Source of the DNA: Chlorocebus sabaeus
Taxonomy: Eukaryota > Chordata > Mammalia > Primates > Cercopithecidae
NCBI RefSeq assembly: GCF_047675955.1
Contig: NC_132911.1
Coordinates: forward strand, 20,792,565 to 20,856,564
DNA: 64,000 nucleotides
Direction: 5' to 3'
Shown: positions 33,510 through 43,626 of the stretch, one piece after another
Layout of the letters: each line of letters begins with the position of its first letter
How positions within the stretch are numbered: the first letter of the stretch is position 1
Translations under genes and position numbers: made by a program
Notes under the pieces: generated by a model
Seen by the model: only the letters and a program-made list of their open reading frames with translations
What the model was told of the DNA's origin: nothing
Databases searched by the model: none

Positions 33510-33735
33510 GCCCTAGAGTTGTATTTCTAAAACACAAATCATATTAAGTCACTCTCTTGCTTATAAGCCTTCCATGGCTCCTTCTGCCTACAGGATAAAG
33601 TCCAAACGCCTTAGCATGACATGCAGTCTTGCCCAATCTCACATCACAGGGCTGCTTGTCCCTGCCCAAAGCAAGCCACTTGCTAGCCACACTCACCATT
33701 TCCCCCAGGCAAGCCTCTTTAAGTATGGGCCTTTC
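33510..33735 (+). mobile_element. L2 ORF2-3' fragment, sense
   Basis: AAAACACAAATCATATTAAGTCAC..CCATGGCTCCTTCTGCCTACAGG..AAAGTCCAAACGCCTTAGCATG is a clear sense L2 landmark series. Confidence 0.9.
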
Positions 33736-34090
33736 GCCCACTCATCCAGCAAATATTTATGGAGCACTTATTAAGCATCAACGATGGGCTGGGCCCTGAT
33801 GCCAACCAAGTAACCAAAACAGATACAGTCTCCTCTTTCTTGGCAACTAAAGTCTGGGGAGAAATGTAACTGTTAAATACTAATTACAACTGCAATGATT
33901 TCAGAGAAAAGAAGTCCAGGCTGTTGTACAGACATGTACTGGGCGGCCTAACCCACCTGGGAGGCCAGGGAAATTTTCCCCATAGATGTCCAAAGGATGA
34001 ACAGAATTTGAGATTTGGTCAGACAATGGCAGGGACAGGGGCAGGGGACTGAGGGGGAACTATTCCAGGCTGAGGGAATAGCAGGTGTGT
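33736..34090 (-). mobile_element. L2 3' end, antisense
   Basis: CTCATCCAGCAAATATTTATGG..GCACTTATTAAGC..GGGCTGGGCCC..CAAAACAGATACAGTCTCC..CTATTCCAGGCTGAGGGAATAGCAGG is antisense L2 from its terminus inward. It directly abuts the opposite-strand L2 at 33735. Confidence 0.85.
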
Positions 34091-34479
34091 CGCCTTCAAG
34101 GCTGGACTCGGCTTGGTGTATGTACCCACACCAACCGTCACTGGAGTGACCATCACACAGCAGGTACTAGGGATAGCCAGAGAGGTCTCCCTGGTTTAAA
34201 AAAAAAAATGTTTTGTGTTATTCTGGGGGAAAGGAAACACCACTGGGATTGTAAGCATGGAATTGACATCATATTTTAATCCAATTGTTGTGTAGAGAAT
34301 GGAATGAGAGAGTGGGCAACATTCATTCTTTTGGATTCTCTTTCCATTCCCCCTCTCCTTGTAGCAAATGGTTTGTTTCCCTTTCCCCATCAAGTCAAAT
34401 ATTCACTTCTTCCTCTTTGTTCTCCCTCCCCACCACATTAACTGAAAACTTGGAATATATATTTGGTGTGTTATGAATT

Positions 34480-34543
34480 CTTGTTCTACTAGTTTTCCCC
34501 CAGCAGATGACCAGTTTCTCAAGGGCAATGACTGCATCGGGTT

Positions 34544-34575
<32 letters not shown>

Positions 34576-34675
34576 TAACTCTTTGTGTCCTTGGGACATA
34601 GCAAAGATCCTGGACCTGCCATGCAGGAAGCCAATAAATATCTATTAGTTAGTTGATCCAATGAATGAAATATTC
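34480..34675 (+). mobile_element. L2 3' end with a (TTTTG)n expansion
   Basis: CCAGTTTCTCAAGGGCAATGACTGC, then a T/G run (34541-34575, TTTTG units), CTTTGTGTCCTTGGGACATAGC, and CAATAAATATCTATTAG..CCAATGAATGAA: sense L2 terminus interrupted by the microsatellite. Confidence 0.75.
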
Positions 34676-34679
34676 AAAT

Positions 34680-35220
34680 TGCAAGACAGCTCTCCAGATG
34701 GCCTTAGACCGACCCAGTTCTCTACTCTTTCTTGCCTGCATTTTTCAAGAGTAAGTATAGAATGTTCTGGGATTGCTAAACAGAACAGAATCCTGAAATA
34801 AGAGGGAACTGGACAGAACAGTTCAGACTCTGTTCCAGTTCCCATCTCCTTGCAGAACAAGATGTCCTTCAACACTTTAGTCCAGTGGCTCATGGGGCCC
34901 CAGGGTGTAAAACTCAGGACAGGCTACTCTTCAGGTGGGGCACACATCGCTGAGACTCCATCTGCCCCAGGCAGCTTTCTCTTAAGCCTTGGGGGACCAG
35001 CTCATGATGAATTCTAAGCTTCTGTTGTCCCTTGCTGCCTGTCTATATGTAATAAACTCATTTCATGTAACGTATTGTGTGTGAGTATTCTGTCTCACTG
35101 GACTTAAACACGTTGGTAAGCAGTGCAGAGTGCACCTGCTTTGCACAAATCTCCATGGAGCACCTCCTGTGGGTAACCTCCCTATGCAGCTGCATCTCTA
35201 TACACATATGGAAATGTCTT
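34680..35220. other. Unassigned; possible LTR-like tail
   Basis: GTCTATATGTAATAAACTCATTTC (35041-35064) with a following TGTGTGAGTATTCTGTCTC looks like an LTR polyadenylation region, but no family could be assigned. Confidence 0.35.
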
Positions 35221-35224
35221 TAAA

Positions 35225-35595
35225 ATAAGCCAAATACCCTATGATGTCACTTACATATGAAATCTTAAAAACAGTAATTCGTAGAGCAAAGAGAATGGTG
35301 GTTACCAGGGGCTTGGGAAGATGATGATCAAAGGGTACAAAATTTCAGTTAGGAGAAGTAAGTTCAAGAGATCTGTTATACCACACAATGACTGTAGTCA
35401 ATGATAACATATTGTATATTTGAAAATTGCTGAAAGAGTAGATTTAAATGTCGTTACAAATAAATACATGAGGTAGTGCATATGATAATTAGCTTGATTT
35501 AGCCATTCCACAATGTATGCATATTTCAAACCATCAGTTTACACACCATACATATATGCAATTTTATGTGTCAAATAAATAAATAAATGGAAATG
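35225..35595 (+). mobile_element. L1 (L1MA/L1PB-age) 3'UTR, sense
   Basis: TTACATATGAAATCTTAAAAAC, AGAATGGTGGTTACCAGGGGC, AACATATTGTATATTTGAAAATTGC, GATAATTAGCTTGATTTAGCC and GTGTCAAATAAATAAATAAATGG run in sense L1 3'UTR order to its A-rich end. Confidence 0.92.
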
Positions 35596-35799
35596 TCCAA
35601 ATTTTTCTCTCAAAGGCTGAGAGAGATCCTTTCATACCTGCATTGATATATTCTCCATGCAGGCTAGAGTCCGCTGGTCCGGTGAAAGAACCCTGTCTCA
35701 GCGGGGATGAAGGACTCAGCTGTGGGTACAGCGGGGAACAGGCTGATGGTTTTTTTGTGCAACTCAAGGCCAAAGAAAAATTACGACTGTGAGACTGAT

Positions 35800-37750
35800 A
35801 TTCAATGGCAAATGTGTTTGGGTTAAAGGAGAGATGGGAGCAGGAAGTCTTTCTAAGTGGTTGTGAGCAAGAAAAACAAAACAGCAGGTTGCTTCAGTGC
35901 CTCCCCTTGATCCCAGGTTCAAGGCAGACCTGTCCAAGGCCAAGGCCAGACCCATTTAACTTTCAGATCCTTCCCCCTCTCCATGCTCTGGACCAAAAGA
36001 ACAAGAGCCCCGCAGGTTCACCTGCATGGGAAGGGAAGCACGCCTGCTGCATTTACATTCCTGTATGCGTACGGTGTGTTTTCAAGTCCTGGGATGTGAT
36101 GTTGATGAAAGACAGTTAATTCAATTTCTACGGAGAAATTGATTAATGGACTGGATTAAAAGAAGTCCCTTGTGTCCGCAGCCTTCGCGCAGCATACCAA
36201 TTCTGTGTTATCTGGCCTGGTTTTCTCTTTCCCTCCTCGCTTGACACTTTGACAATACACACTCGGGCACAGCGGGAAGGAGGAGGGAGGGGAGGAAAGA
36301 TGAGAAACCACAGATTAGGGCTGGAGCACACCTCTATATTTAATTAGTTCTATTAATATTTAAAAATAATAATAAAAGGGCCCCATGGGGAACAGGCTGA
36401 TCTTGGGGTTGTGCTAGCGATTGGCAGCTGTTCTGGAGCGGGCATTCTGCCAGAGAGTCCCGAAAGGACTCAACATTTTCTTCGATGAGGAGAGAAGGCG
36501 TCCTTTTCTGTTCACCCGGGAATAAACCAGAAGTCACAGCCACCTTGAAATGCCAGGCAATGTGAGGGCAAACTCCAAGTGGGCTGCCGCTTCTCTCCAC
36601 TGGGTGGCACAGAGCACTCCCCCAGGCTGTGCTCCTGACAGCCCGTGGCTGCCCAAGATGTTCTGTACTCACTGCAAGAGGCCAGAGAGGACTGCTCCTG
36701 GAGATCCGTAGGCCAAGGGCAGGCAGGCCGCCCATGCCCCAGATGGTGGGTTTCTTCAGTCTTGCCTGGCCCCTCTGACATTGCTGAGAGGACTGGAGGC
36801 GGGGAAGGGACAACAAGGCCCCAAAGAGCCCAATCTGCCCTTGGCATTGATGAGCTGGTATTTACAGCAACCTTCACTCTTGGGCTAACATGGCTAATAT
36901 ATGTTAGATTTTGGCACTTTTCAGAGGCTTCCAACTTCTGCAATCAGCTTGAATCTATATTCTGAATCAGAAAAGCAGGACCTGGAGAAATGATTTTATC
37001 CACCTAAATAAATCAATATTCTCTCCTTTGTGTACGCATCTGACGGGCCTGACTGCATAGTGCACCTGATTGCAAGGAAGATAACCCCAGGAGAATAACA
37101 AGCGACCTGTGCACTAGCAGCCACCTTCTGACTCCCCTGTTCCCACCCCCAATTAGAGATGGGATCCATCAAGTGTCCTTATTAATAACCTAGTGTTTTG
37201 TGGCTTTAGGTAAGAGTAATGTCCCCTGGCTTTCAATCCATGTTGTTTGCAGAGATTGCACCATGTCCCTGCACTTCGGTGACAAGAAGGGAGCTGATGG
37301 AGCTCCAGGCAGGCACAGGCTGGCGTGTCACTAAAACCCAAAAAATTAAAATGCTGGTGAATAATTTACTCAAATCAGCCCGTGAACGTTAGGCAATATT
37401 GCCTTACTAAATAAATCAATTATAATTTTTTAAAAGGAAAAAGAAATCTCAGTTCATTGAAAAACATTACAAACACGGGCAATTTTCCCTTTATTAAAAA
37501 AAAAGAAAGAAAAGAAAAGTGAAATCTCATTTAAATAAGAATCTGTTAGAACAGCTACACAGTCATTTCAGTGACTCCGTAATAGACTCTCCCCTAAACA
37601 AACCACATCTGCCAGATGCCTACATTACCTTTTTCAATTAAAATTCTGTTCCTATTGTTGTAAGGTTAGCTCTGAACTCACAAGGCTATGTAGCTCACTA
37701 GGGTATGGAGTTAGTTGCCTGTAAATATGCATACATTAGCATCATTTATC
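35800..37750. other. Repeat-free block, possible cis-regulatory DNA
   Basis: I recognise no interspersed repeat in about 1.95 kb. It contains a 9-bp-arm inverted repeat TCAATTTCT-ACGG-AGAAATTGA (36121-36142) flanked by TTAAT/ATTAA homeodomain-type cores, a 14-bp perfect palindrome AGGCAATATTGCCT (37391-37404), and AT-rich motifs such as CCAATTAG, TTATTAATAA and AATCAATTATAA. Antisense frames of 158 and 143 codons (36340-36816, 36512-36943) have no recognised domain. Regulatory function is inference; conservation must be measured. Confidence 0.3.
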
Positions 37751-37934
37751 CCATGCAGGGCTTTCAAAGAGAACTGTGAGTAGCCCCGCTGGTATTGGGT
37801 AGATCACCTTTTTTCAATATCAGGACAAGGAAAATATAATTCAAAACTGCTAAGAACCTCAAGAATTTACATTTTGACAGGTAAAAAATAACTCCATTTT
37901 GGCAGAAGTTAAAATACAGGAGGGAGTAGGGGAC

Positions 37935-38070
37935 TCTCCATCCATTCATTCAGAAACTTTCTTAGAATACCTTCTACTTCTCCAGCCTGTGCACAGCCCT
38001 GAGGCAGGGGCTGGGGTACCTGCTCTCAGAGATCTCACAGCCCAGTGTCCACAGTTCTGCCCTGACCAGC
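37935..38070 (-). mobile_element. L2 3' end, antisense, weak
   Basis: CCATTCATTCAGAAACTTTC..GAGGCAGGGGCTGGGG..CCTGCTCTCAGAGATCTCACAGCCC parallels antisense L2 terminus (CCTGCCCTCATGGAGCTTACAG). Confidence 0.55.
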
Positions 38071-38113
38071 CTCCTCCCAGACATGGGGAGGGATTACAAG
38101 GTGATACTACAAA

Positions 38114-38388
38114 TTTATTAGGAGGCCAAGGCGGAAGGATCATTCAGGAGTTCAAGACCAGTCTGGGCAACATAGTGAGACCCAGACTCCACACACAAAA
38201 AATTTTTTTTTAATTAGCTAGACATGGTGGTACACACTTATAGTCCCAGCTATTTGGGAGGCTGAGGTGGGAGGATCGCTTGAACCCAGGAGGTCAAGGC
38301 TACAGTGAGTCCTGATCGTGTCACTACACTGCAGCCTGGGCAACAGAGTGAAACCCTGTCTTAAACAAAAACAAAACAAAACAAAAAC
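38114..38388 (+). mobile_element. AluJ, 5' truncated
   Basis: AGGAGGCCAAGGCGGAAGGATC..GACCAGTCTGGGCAACATAGTGAGACCC..AATTAGCTAGACATGG..(AAAAC)n tail. AluJ states; the first ~30 bases of the element are missing. Confidence 0.93.
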
Positions 38389-38714
38389 CTCATTCACCCC
38401 TCGGCTTAAGTAAGGCCCTTTCTTGTGTGAGTGTTTTTATAAATTGTATGTCTGGTTGGATAACTCAACAGGTAGGGATACACCTAAAGCCATATCTGGA
38501 AGCAGAGGTAGATGAAAGGTGAAACCCACCCAAATAGGGGGCTGAGGAAGCCCCCTGATGATGTTTGCCACGGAAGACAAAATACTTGCCTCACGATTTA
38601 GCTTTAGGTGGATCCAGTTCTCTCTGTCCCTTCCACAGAAGAAATGACTCAAGACAAACATCTATCCTCAGTCCTCAGAAGATGAACCCCTGTCTCCAGC
38701 AACTTTTCCACGGC

Positions 38715-38900
38715 TTTATCCAACAAGCACAAAGCACTCATGTTGTGTCAGGCACTGGACATGCAACCGTGACCAAAAGACAGTGCACACTCTGAAGGAG
38801 CCTACAGTGGTGGGAGATTCAGATACATAACAGGCAAGTCCTAGGGTGAGGGACCTGGTACCACTGGGAGGCTGGGAGGAAGTTCTTACCCCAACCCTGT
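38715..38900 (-). mobile_element. L2 3' end, antisense
   Basis: AACAAGCACAAAGCACTCATG..GTGTCAGGCACTGGACATGC..AAAGACAGTGCACACTCTGAAGGAGCCTACAGTGG follows antisense L2 terminus order. Confidence 0.65.
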
Positions 38901-39055
38901 GCCCTACCCAGACAGTGCCTGAGCAGGTGGGGGGTGGTTGAAGCCAGGGCAGCAAGCAGCAATGAGCCAGGCAATGCCCTGTAACACAGACAGATGTGGG
39001 CAGGGAGCAGAGCGTGTTCTGGAATCCAGCAGGAAGAATGTACACAGCAAGGGAG

Positions 39056-39056
<1 letters not shown>

Positions 39057-39089
<33 letters not shown>
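39057..39089. repeat. (TG)16 microsatellite
   Basis: Uninterrupted TG dinucleotide, 33 nt, followed by TATGCATACCCACACATG. Confidence 0.97.
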
Positions 39090-39092
<3 letters not shown>

Positions 39093-39336
39093 CATACCCA
39101 CACATGTGCACCCATACACATGTGTGTTCACATTTAGTTTCATAGTAAAAAAGCAACTTGTATCCTTTTAACGTAACTGAACATCATCTTTCCTCTCCAG
39201 TGAAGTAAAAGGAAAATTTAAAAATAAACAGGAACAAAATTACCATAGAGAATGTCAGTTCCAAATAAGACCCTCCAGGTTCTGCTGATTCTCCCACTGA
39301 GTGGCAGGACTCAAGTCATCACTGGGAGAGAATTTA

Positions 39337-39650
39337 TTTTTTTTTTTTTTATTATTTTTCTTTTTTTGAGACGGAGTCTGGCTCTGTCGCCCAGGCTGGA
39401 GTGCAGTGGTGCAATCTTGGCTCACTGCAAGCTACGCCTCCCGGGTTCACGCCATTCTCCTGCCTCAACTTCCCAAGTAGCTGGGACTACAGGAGCCCGC
39501 CACCACGCCTGGCTAATTTTTTTTTTATTTTTACTAGAGATGGGGTTTCACTGTGTTAGCCAGGATGGTCTCGATCTCCTGACCTCATGATCCACCCGCC
39601 TCGGCCTCCCAAAGTGCTGGGATTACAGGCGTGAGCCACTGCGCCTGGCC
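39337..39650 (-). mobile_element. AluY, antisense
   Basis: T-rich tract with ATTATTTTTC interruption, GCAAGCTACGCCTCCC..GGTTCACGCCATTCTCC, GTTAGCCAGGATGGTCTCGATC, ending GCCACTGCGCCTGGCC. AluY states with more substitutions than the copy at 16 kb. Confidence 0.95.
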
Positions 39651-39755
39651 CTTTTTTTCTCTCTTTTTAAGGCAGAGAAAGTAGCCAGACACCTGTTGGC
39701 AAATGCTAACTGTCCGTATTCACATAGACACAAGTTTATTCTCTAAACCCGGAAG

Positions 39756-39892
39756 AAGCTGCTGGAGGCTCAGAGTCATTTCTGCAAGGTGGAGAACAAC
39801 TTCCTGACCTTCTCCAAAAAGCCTTCTGCCTTCAACAGCTGGTTTGAAAACGCAGAGGAGGACCTACTGCAACTCCCTGGAAGAAATCAAAG
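39756..39892 (+). pseudogene. SPTAN1: Degenerate alpha-II spectrin coding fragment
   Basis: Translated from 39756 the segment reads KLLEAQSHFCKVENNFLTF (39756-39812), then SKKPSAFNSWFENAEEDL to 39866. A second frame resumes as CNSLEEIK at 39868-39891. The phrases SAFNSWFENAEEDL and CNSLEEIK belong to the C-terminal spectrin repeats of non-erythrocytic alpha-spectrin, an actin-crosslinking membrane-skeleton protein. Between them about 15 bases present in the gene (codons between EEDL and CNSLEEIK) are deleted, shifting the frame, and a stop (TGA, 39903) follows in the first frame. No start codon, no flanking spectrin sequence and no poly-A tail are visible, so this is a dead fragment about 137 bp long. 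It could be a 5'- and 3'-eroded processed pseudogene or a duplicated exon. It lies about 105 bp downstream of an antisense AluY. Family assignment rests on recalled protein sequence. Confidence 0.75.
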
Positions 39893-40349
39893 TGATGCAC
39901 TTTGATATACACGGAGAGGAGGGCTTCTGGGGAGATATTTGGCTGCAGGTTTTAAAGGAAGTGGCTGAGGTCCCCTCAGCCAACCAACACTCTTCCCTGC
40001 CTCTAAACTCCTTCACCCTTCTGGCTCTTCTTTACCTACCAGTTCGTGACAATCCTTGTATCTCTGTTTTCCTCACTTAACTTTTCTCACAAGCTTAATG
40101 GACTGCCGAAGGTCACCTAGTCTAGTCTGTCAGTAATTATGTGCTGGAGAAGAAGGGATGATTTGAGCAGGAAGTCTGTCAGGCTCCAGACAGCTCCCCG
40201 AAGGGACAGGAGTCCCAGATTGATCCTGACACATAGGAGGGACGTTGGAGACTAACTAGGACTCCCTAGATGGCCCTGCAACCTGGCTGGAGGTCATTTA
40301 GGCAACTGACAACAGGTGGGCCCAGCAGGGGCCAATATTTAAGGGTCAG

Positions 40350-40647
40350 GGGTGGTCAGCACAGAGGCTCATGCCTGCAATCCAGCACTTTGGGACATTG
40401 AGGTAGGAGGATCCCTTTAGGCCAGGAGTTCAAGACCAGCTTGGGCAACATAGTGAGACCCCATCTGTACAAAACAATTTTAAAATTAACCGAGTGTGGA
40501 AGCACATGCCTGTAGTGCCAACTACTCAGGAGGCTGAGGCAGGAGCATTGCTTGAGCCTAGGAGTTTGAGGTTGCAGTGAGCTGTGATCATACCACTGCA
40601 CTCTAGCCTGAGCAACAGATTGAGAACCCCCCTCTACCAAAAAAATT
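40350..40647 (+). mobile_element. AluJ, full length
   Basis: GTCAGCACAGAGGCTCATGCC..GACCAGCTTGGGCAACATAGTGAGACCCC..GCTGTGATCATACCACTGC and a short A tail. J-type states throughout. Confidence 0.94.
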
Positions 40648-40989
40648 GAGGGGCCCCTTGGCTACTGTTTGGGGAGGGGCGTGGCCATCCATAGCCAATC
40701 TCCAACCAGTGACAAGGATGGGGCTCTGGGTCCAATACCCTGGAGAGGCACGGGAAAAATCCAACAGGTATCATGGCCTCAGCACCATGGGCTGGGGTTC
40801 AAGCCCTACAGAAACCCTAGCTGTATATTCATACTGTGAAAGGTAAACAGACCCAGAGAGGGGAGGGAGAAGGGCATGGAGTATACATGCTGTTTCAATC
40901 AAACCTCAAACTCCACAAAAGCAAGGAACATTCCTATTATGGCTCTTTGAATACCTATATTACTAGACAGAAAAAAAATAATCAATAAA

Positions 40990-41335
40990 GAAATGTGGCC
41001 TCATTACTTCCCTGCTCAAATTCCTTTGAAGCTCTAATTTCCCTCAGAATAAAGTTAAACTCCCCTGGGGTCATCTCAATTCTACCTCTCCAGCCTCAAA
41101 TCCCACGCTTATGGGCTTTCTGCACCCAACTGCCACCCCAGGTCCCACCTGCCCTCACCCAAGCACACACACCACACATACACAGTCCTTCTCTGCCCCT
41201 GCCCTCCAGCCAGTCTGAACTATGTCCAATCCTTTGAACATGGTACAATTTCTCATGCCTTCATGCCTCCAAGCTTTTGCATAAGATTATCTCTATTTTA
41301 AGAACACCCTCCACACCCCCGTGCAATTCCTTTAT

Positions 41336-41370
<35 letters not shown>

Positions 41371-41794
41371 AGATGGAGTCTTGCTCTGTCTCTCAGGCTG
41401 GAGTGCAGTGGCATGATCTCGGCTCACTGCAAGCTCCGCCTCCCGGGTTCACGCCATTCTCCTGCCTCAGCCTCCCGAGTAGCTGGGACTACAGGCGCCG
41501 CCACCACACCCAGCTAATAAATACCCCCATGCAATTCTTATTGCATTGGAAAATTCCTGCTTGTCCTTGAAGACCCAGGTCACAGGTCATTTCTCTGGGC
41601 ATCCTTCTCTGTGTTCCAAAAACCCTGGCTGGCACATGTCTCCATCACACTAGTCATCACACAGCTCAACAAGTTCTGAAGCACTCATCTATTCTCCTTC
41701 TCCAAACTAGACTGAGGGCCTTAAGAGCTGGAGCCATAGCATCCACCTCTGAATAGAGGGTGATGAATGAATGAAGAATGAATGGAATGAATGA
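40990..41794 (+). mobile_element. L2 3' end, sense, split by a truncated AluY
   Basis: TCATTACTTCCCTGCTCAAATTCC..TCAGAATAAAGTTAAACTCCCC..CTCCAGCCTCAAATCC on the left of the Alu. On the right, CTTGAAGACCCAGGTCACAGGTC..AACTAGACTGAGGGCC..TGAATGAATGAAGAATGAATGG. The tail was later the target of a THE1 insertion. Confidence 0.88.
41338..41520 (-). mobile_element. AluY right monomer only, 5' truncated, with target-site duplication
   Basis: T32, GAGATGGAGTCTTGCTCTGTC..GCAAGCTCCGCCTCCC..CAGCTAAT, ending at the central A-rich linker, so the left monomer is absent. Flanks ACCCCCGTGCAATTCCTTTATT (41315-41336) and ACCCCCATGCAATTCTTATT (41523-41542) are near-identical direct repeats, so the truncation happened at insertion. 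Confidence 0.93.
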
Positions 41795-42130
41795 TGTGTT
41801 AATCCATTTTCATGCTGCTGATAAAGACATACCCCAGACTGGGTAATTTATAAAGAAAAGGAGGTTTAATGGACTCACAGTTCCACATGGCTGGGGAGGC
41901 CTCACAATCCTGGCAGTAGGCAAGACAGAGAATGAGAGCCAAGCAAAAGGGAAAACCCCTTATAAAACCATCAGATCTCGTGAGACTTATTCACTACCAC
42001 GGCAGCAGTATAGGGGAAATCGCCCCCGTGACTCAATTATCTCCCACCAGGTCCTTCCCACAATGTGTGGGAATTTGGGGAGCTATAATTCAAGATGAGA
42101 TATGGGTGGAGAAACAGCCAAACCATATCA
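41795..42130 (-). mobile_element. THE1-type MaLR solo LTR with exact 5-bp duplication
   Basis: TGTGTTAATCCATTTTCATGC..AGACTGGGTAATTTATAAAG..CCATCAGATCTCGTGAGAC..CCAAACCATATCA is a full antisense THE1 LTR, 336 bp, with TG..CA ends. AATGA occurs at 41790-41794 and 42131-42135. No internal region remains, so it formed by LTR-LTR recombination. Confidence 0.95.
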
Positions 42131-42135
42131 AATGA

Positions 42136-42635
42136 TAAACACAATCATCCATTGAGTCGAATACTCAGAGGTATCACAATCACACGTCCTAGAAGAAAAG
42201 GAAAAACTGGTGACCAACATGGTCTGGACCTGAATATGCTTCCTTTTCCCCCATCGTTTTCTGGCCTCTCTCTGGAGCCCTTCCATTTGTGGACAGGAAG
42301 TCAAATAATTTAAAGAGTCATGCTTCTGCGTTGGCAGTAGTCTGTCTGGGACATACAGGCACTCAGTCATTTCCTAAAAACAAGTTTGAATGCTCAGTCT
42401 TTTCCCACTGGCCTTAACTGGCTGCAGGCTTCACAGAGGGCCCCCAGGCCTGGAAGGCCACAGTCGTTAGTGCAGATTCCATTATGGGGAGGGAAGCACA
42501 CATTTTCAGAATAAATGAAAAAATAAATGAATTCTTCAGGGGGTCCTAGGCAAGGATGGCGCATTTTATCTAGAGGGCTTTCCTCTGGACTTGGAAAATG
42601 GGTGCATAACATATTGGGGAGCACATCCTACATGG
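42136..42635. other. Unassigned sequence
   Basis: Nothing recognised on either strand. Confidence 0.45.
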
Positions 42636-42639
42636 TGCA

Positions 42640-42815
42640 GCTTCAACATCTGTACCTCATTCAGTGACCCTCACAACCAGCCTGTGAGGCAAGCATGATT
42701 GTCTCCATTTCACAGGTAAAGAAAATGAGGCCGAGACCCCAGGAGATTCCCTGGGCACACAGCTATGCTGTGGCAGTGCCAAAATTCAAACCTAGGACTA
42801 ACTCCAACGTCCAGG
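42640..42815 (-). mobile_element. MIR SINE
   Basis: GTGACCCTCACAACCAGCCTGTGAGGC..CCATTTCACAGGTAAAGAAAATGAGGC..GGGCACACAGCTATGCTG..CAAACCTAGGAC is antisense MIR. Confidence 0.88.
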
Positions 42816-42819
42816 GGAA

Positions 42820-43620
42820 ATTATGTTTGTCTTTCCAAGAATATGGCTTTGCCGGATGCCAGACTGTAAAAGGAGCCCCTTATGAAGATAAAACAGAGCT
42901 ACCCAAGATTTTGTCTCAGATAGGACAGCCTCTGAATGGGTAAAGCAGGCTGGAGTAAGTGGTTCTGGCATCAGCTCTGGCTTCTTTTTCTACAGCTTCT
43001 CCTTCCCTCAAGGTTCTTGCATTCAGAACATACTGCTCACCCCTCAGGACCTGCTGTTCACACCTTGCACCCTCAGGACTGCAACTCACTTTCAAAGTGC
43101 ACATCTAAACATATATGCACATCTTCCCTTGGCTCGTCTTAGAACAGCTCAGGTGGATGGAATATCCAAGAATACTTTACTAAATATTACAGGAAAACAG
43201 CCAAGGAGAGCACAGGAACCACAAAACATCAGGGTGCAAGGCACAGGCTTCTCCTCCTGCCAGAGAGGATTTATATCCTGGCTTACAGTTCCAACACATT
43301 AAGGGATCACCAGAGTCCAGCTGAAGCCAACCTTGAGTCAAACACAGGTCAGGGCACCCCAGAGAGGAGAGGAATGACCTGGAGCCCCCAGACCCATGGA
43401 AGGCAGCACCAAGATCTCAGACTCAACCATGAGGCAGGCACAGGGCGATAGTCACTGGGACAAGAAAGTCCTGGGTGTCAGGGCAGCTGATGAAGGCTCT
43501 CCAGACCTCCTTCCACTGGACCTGAAGATGTGCAAACACAGGCCCCATCATGCCCTCCCCAGTTTAAAACCACCTGTGCTTTTCCATCACCTTAGTGGAC
43601 TCACAAGCCTTCTAGAATGC
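42820..43620. other. Unassigned sequence
   Basis: No repeat or gene recognised; a 106-codon frame (43396-43716, +) has no domain and runs into an LTR-like repeat. Confidence 0.45.
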
Positions 43621-43626
43621 CCCCTT

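Noticed and set aside
36340..36816. 158-codon antisense frame in G/C-richer sequence
   Set aside because: Overlaps another antisense frame and a sense frame of 106 codons; no motif or codon pattern marks any of them as real.
38819..39156. His/Thr-rich antisense frames
   Set aside because: They read through the (TG)n microsatellite.
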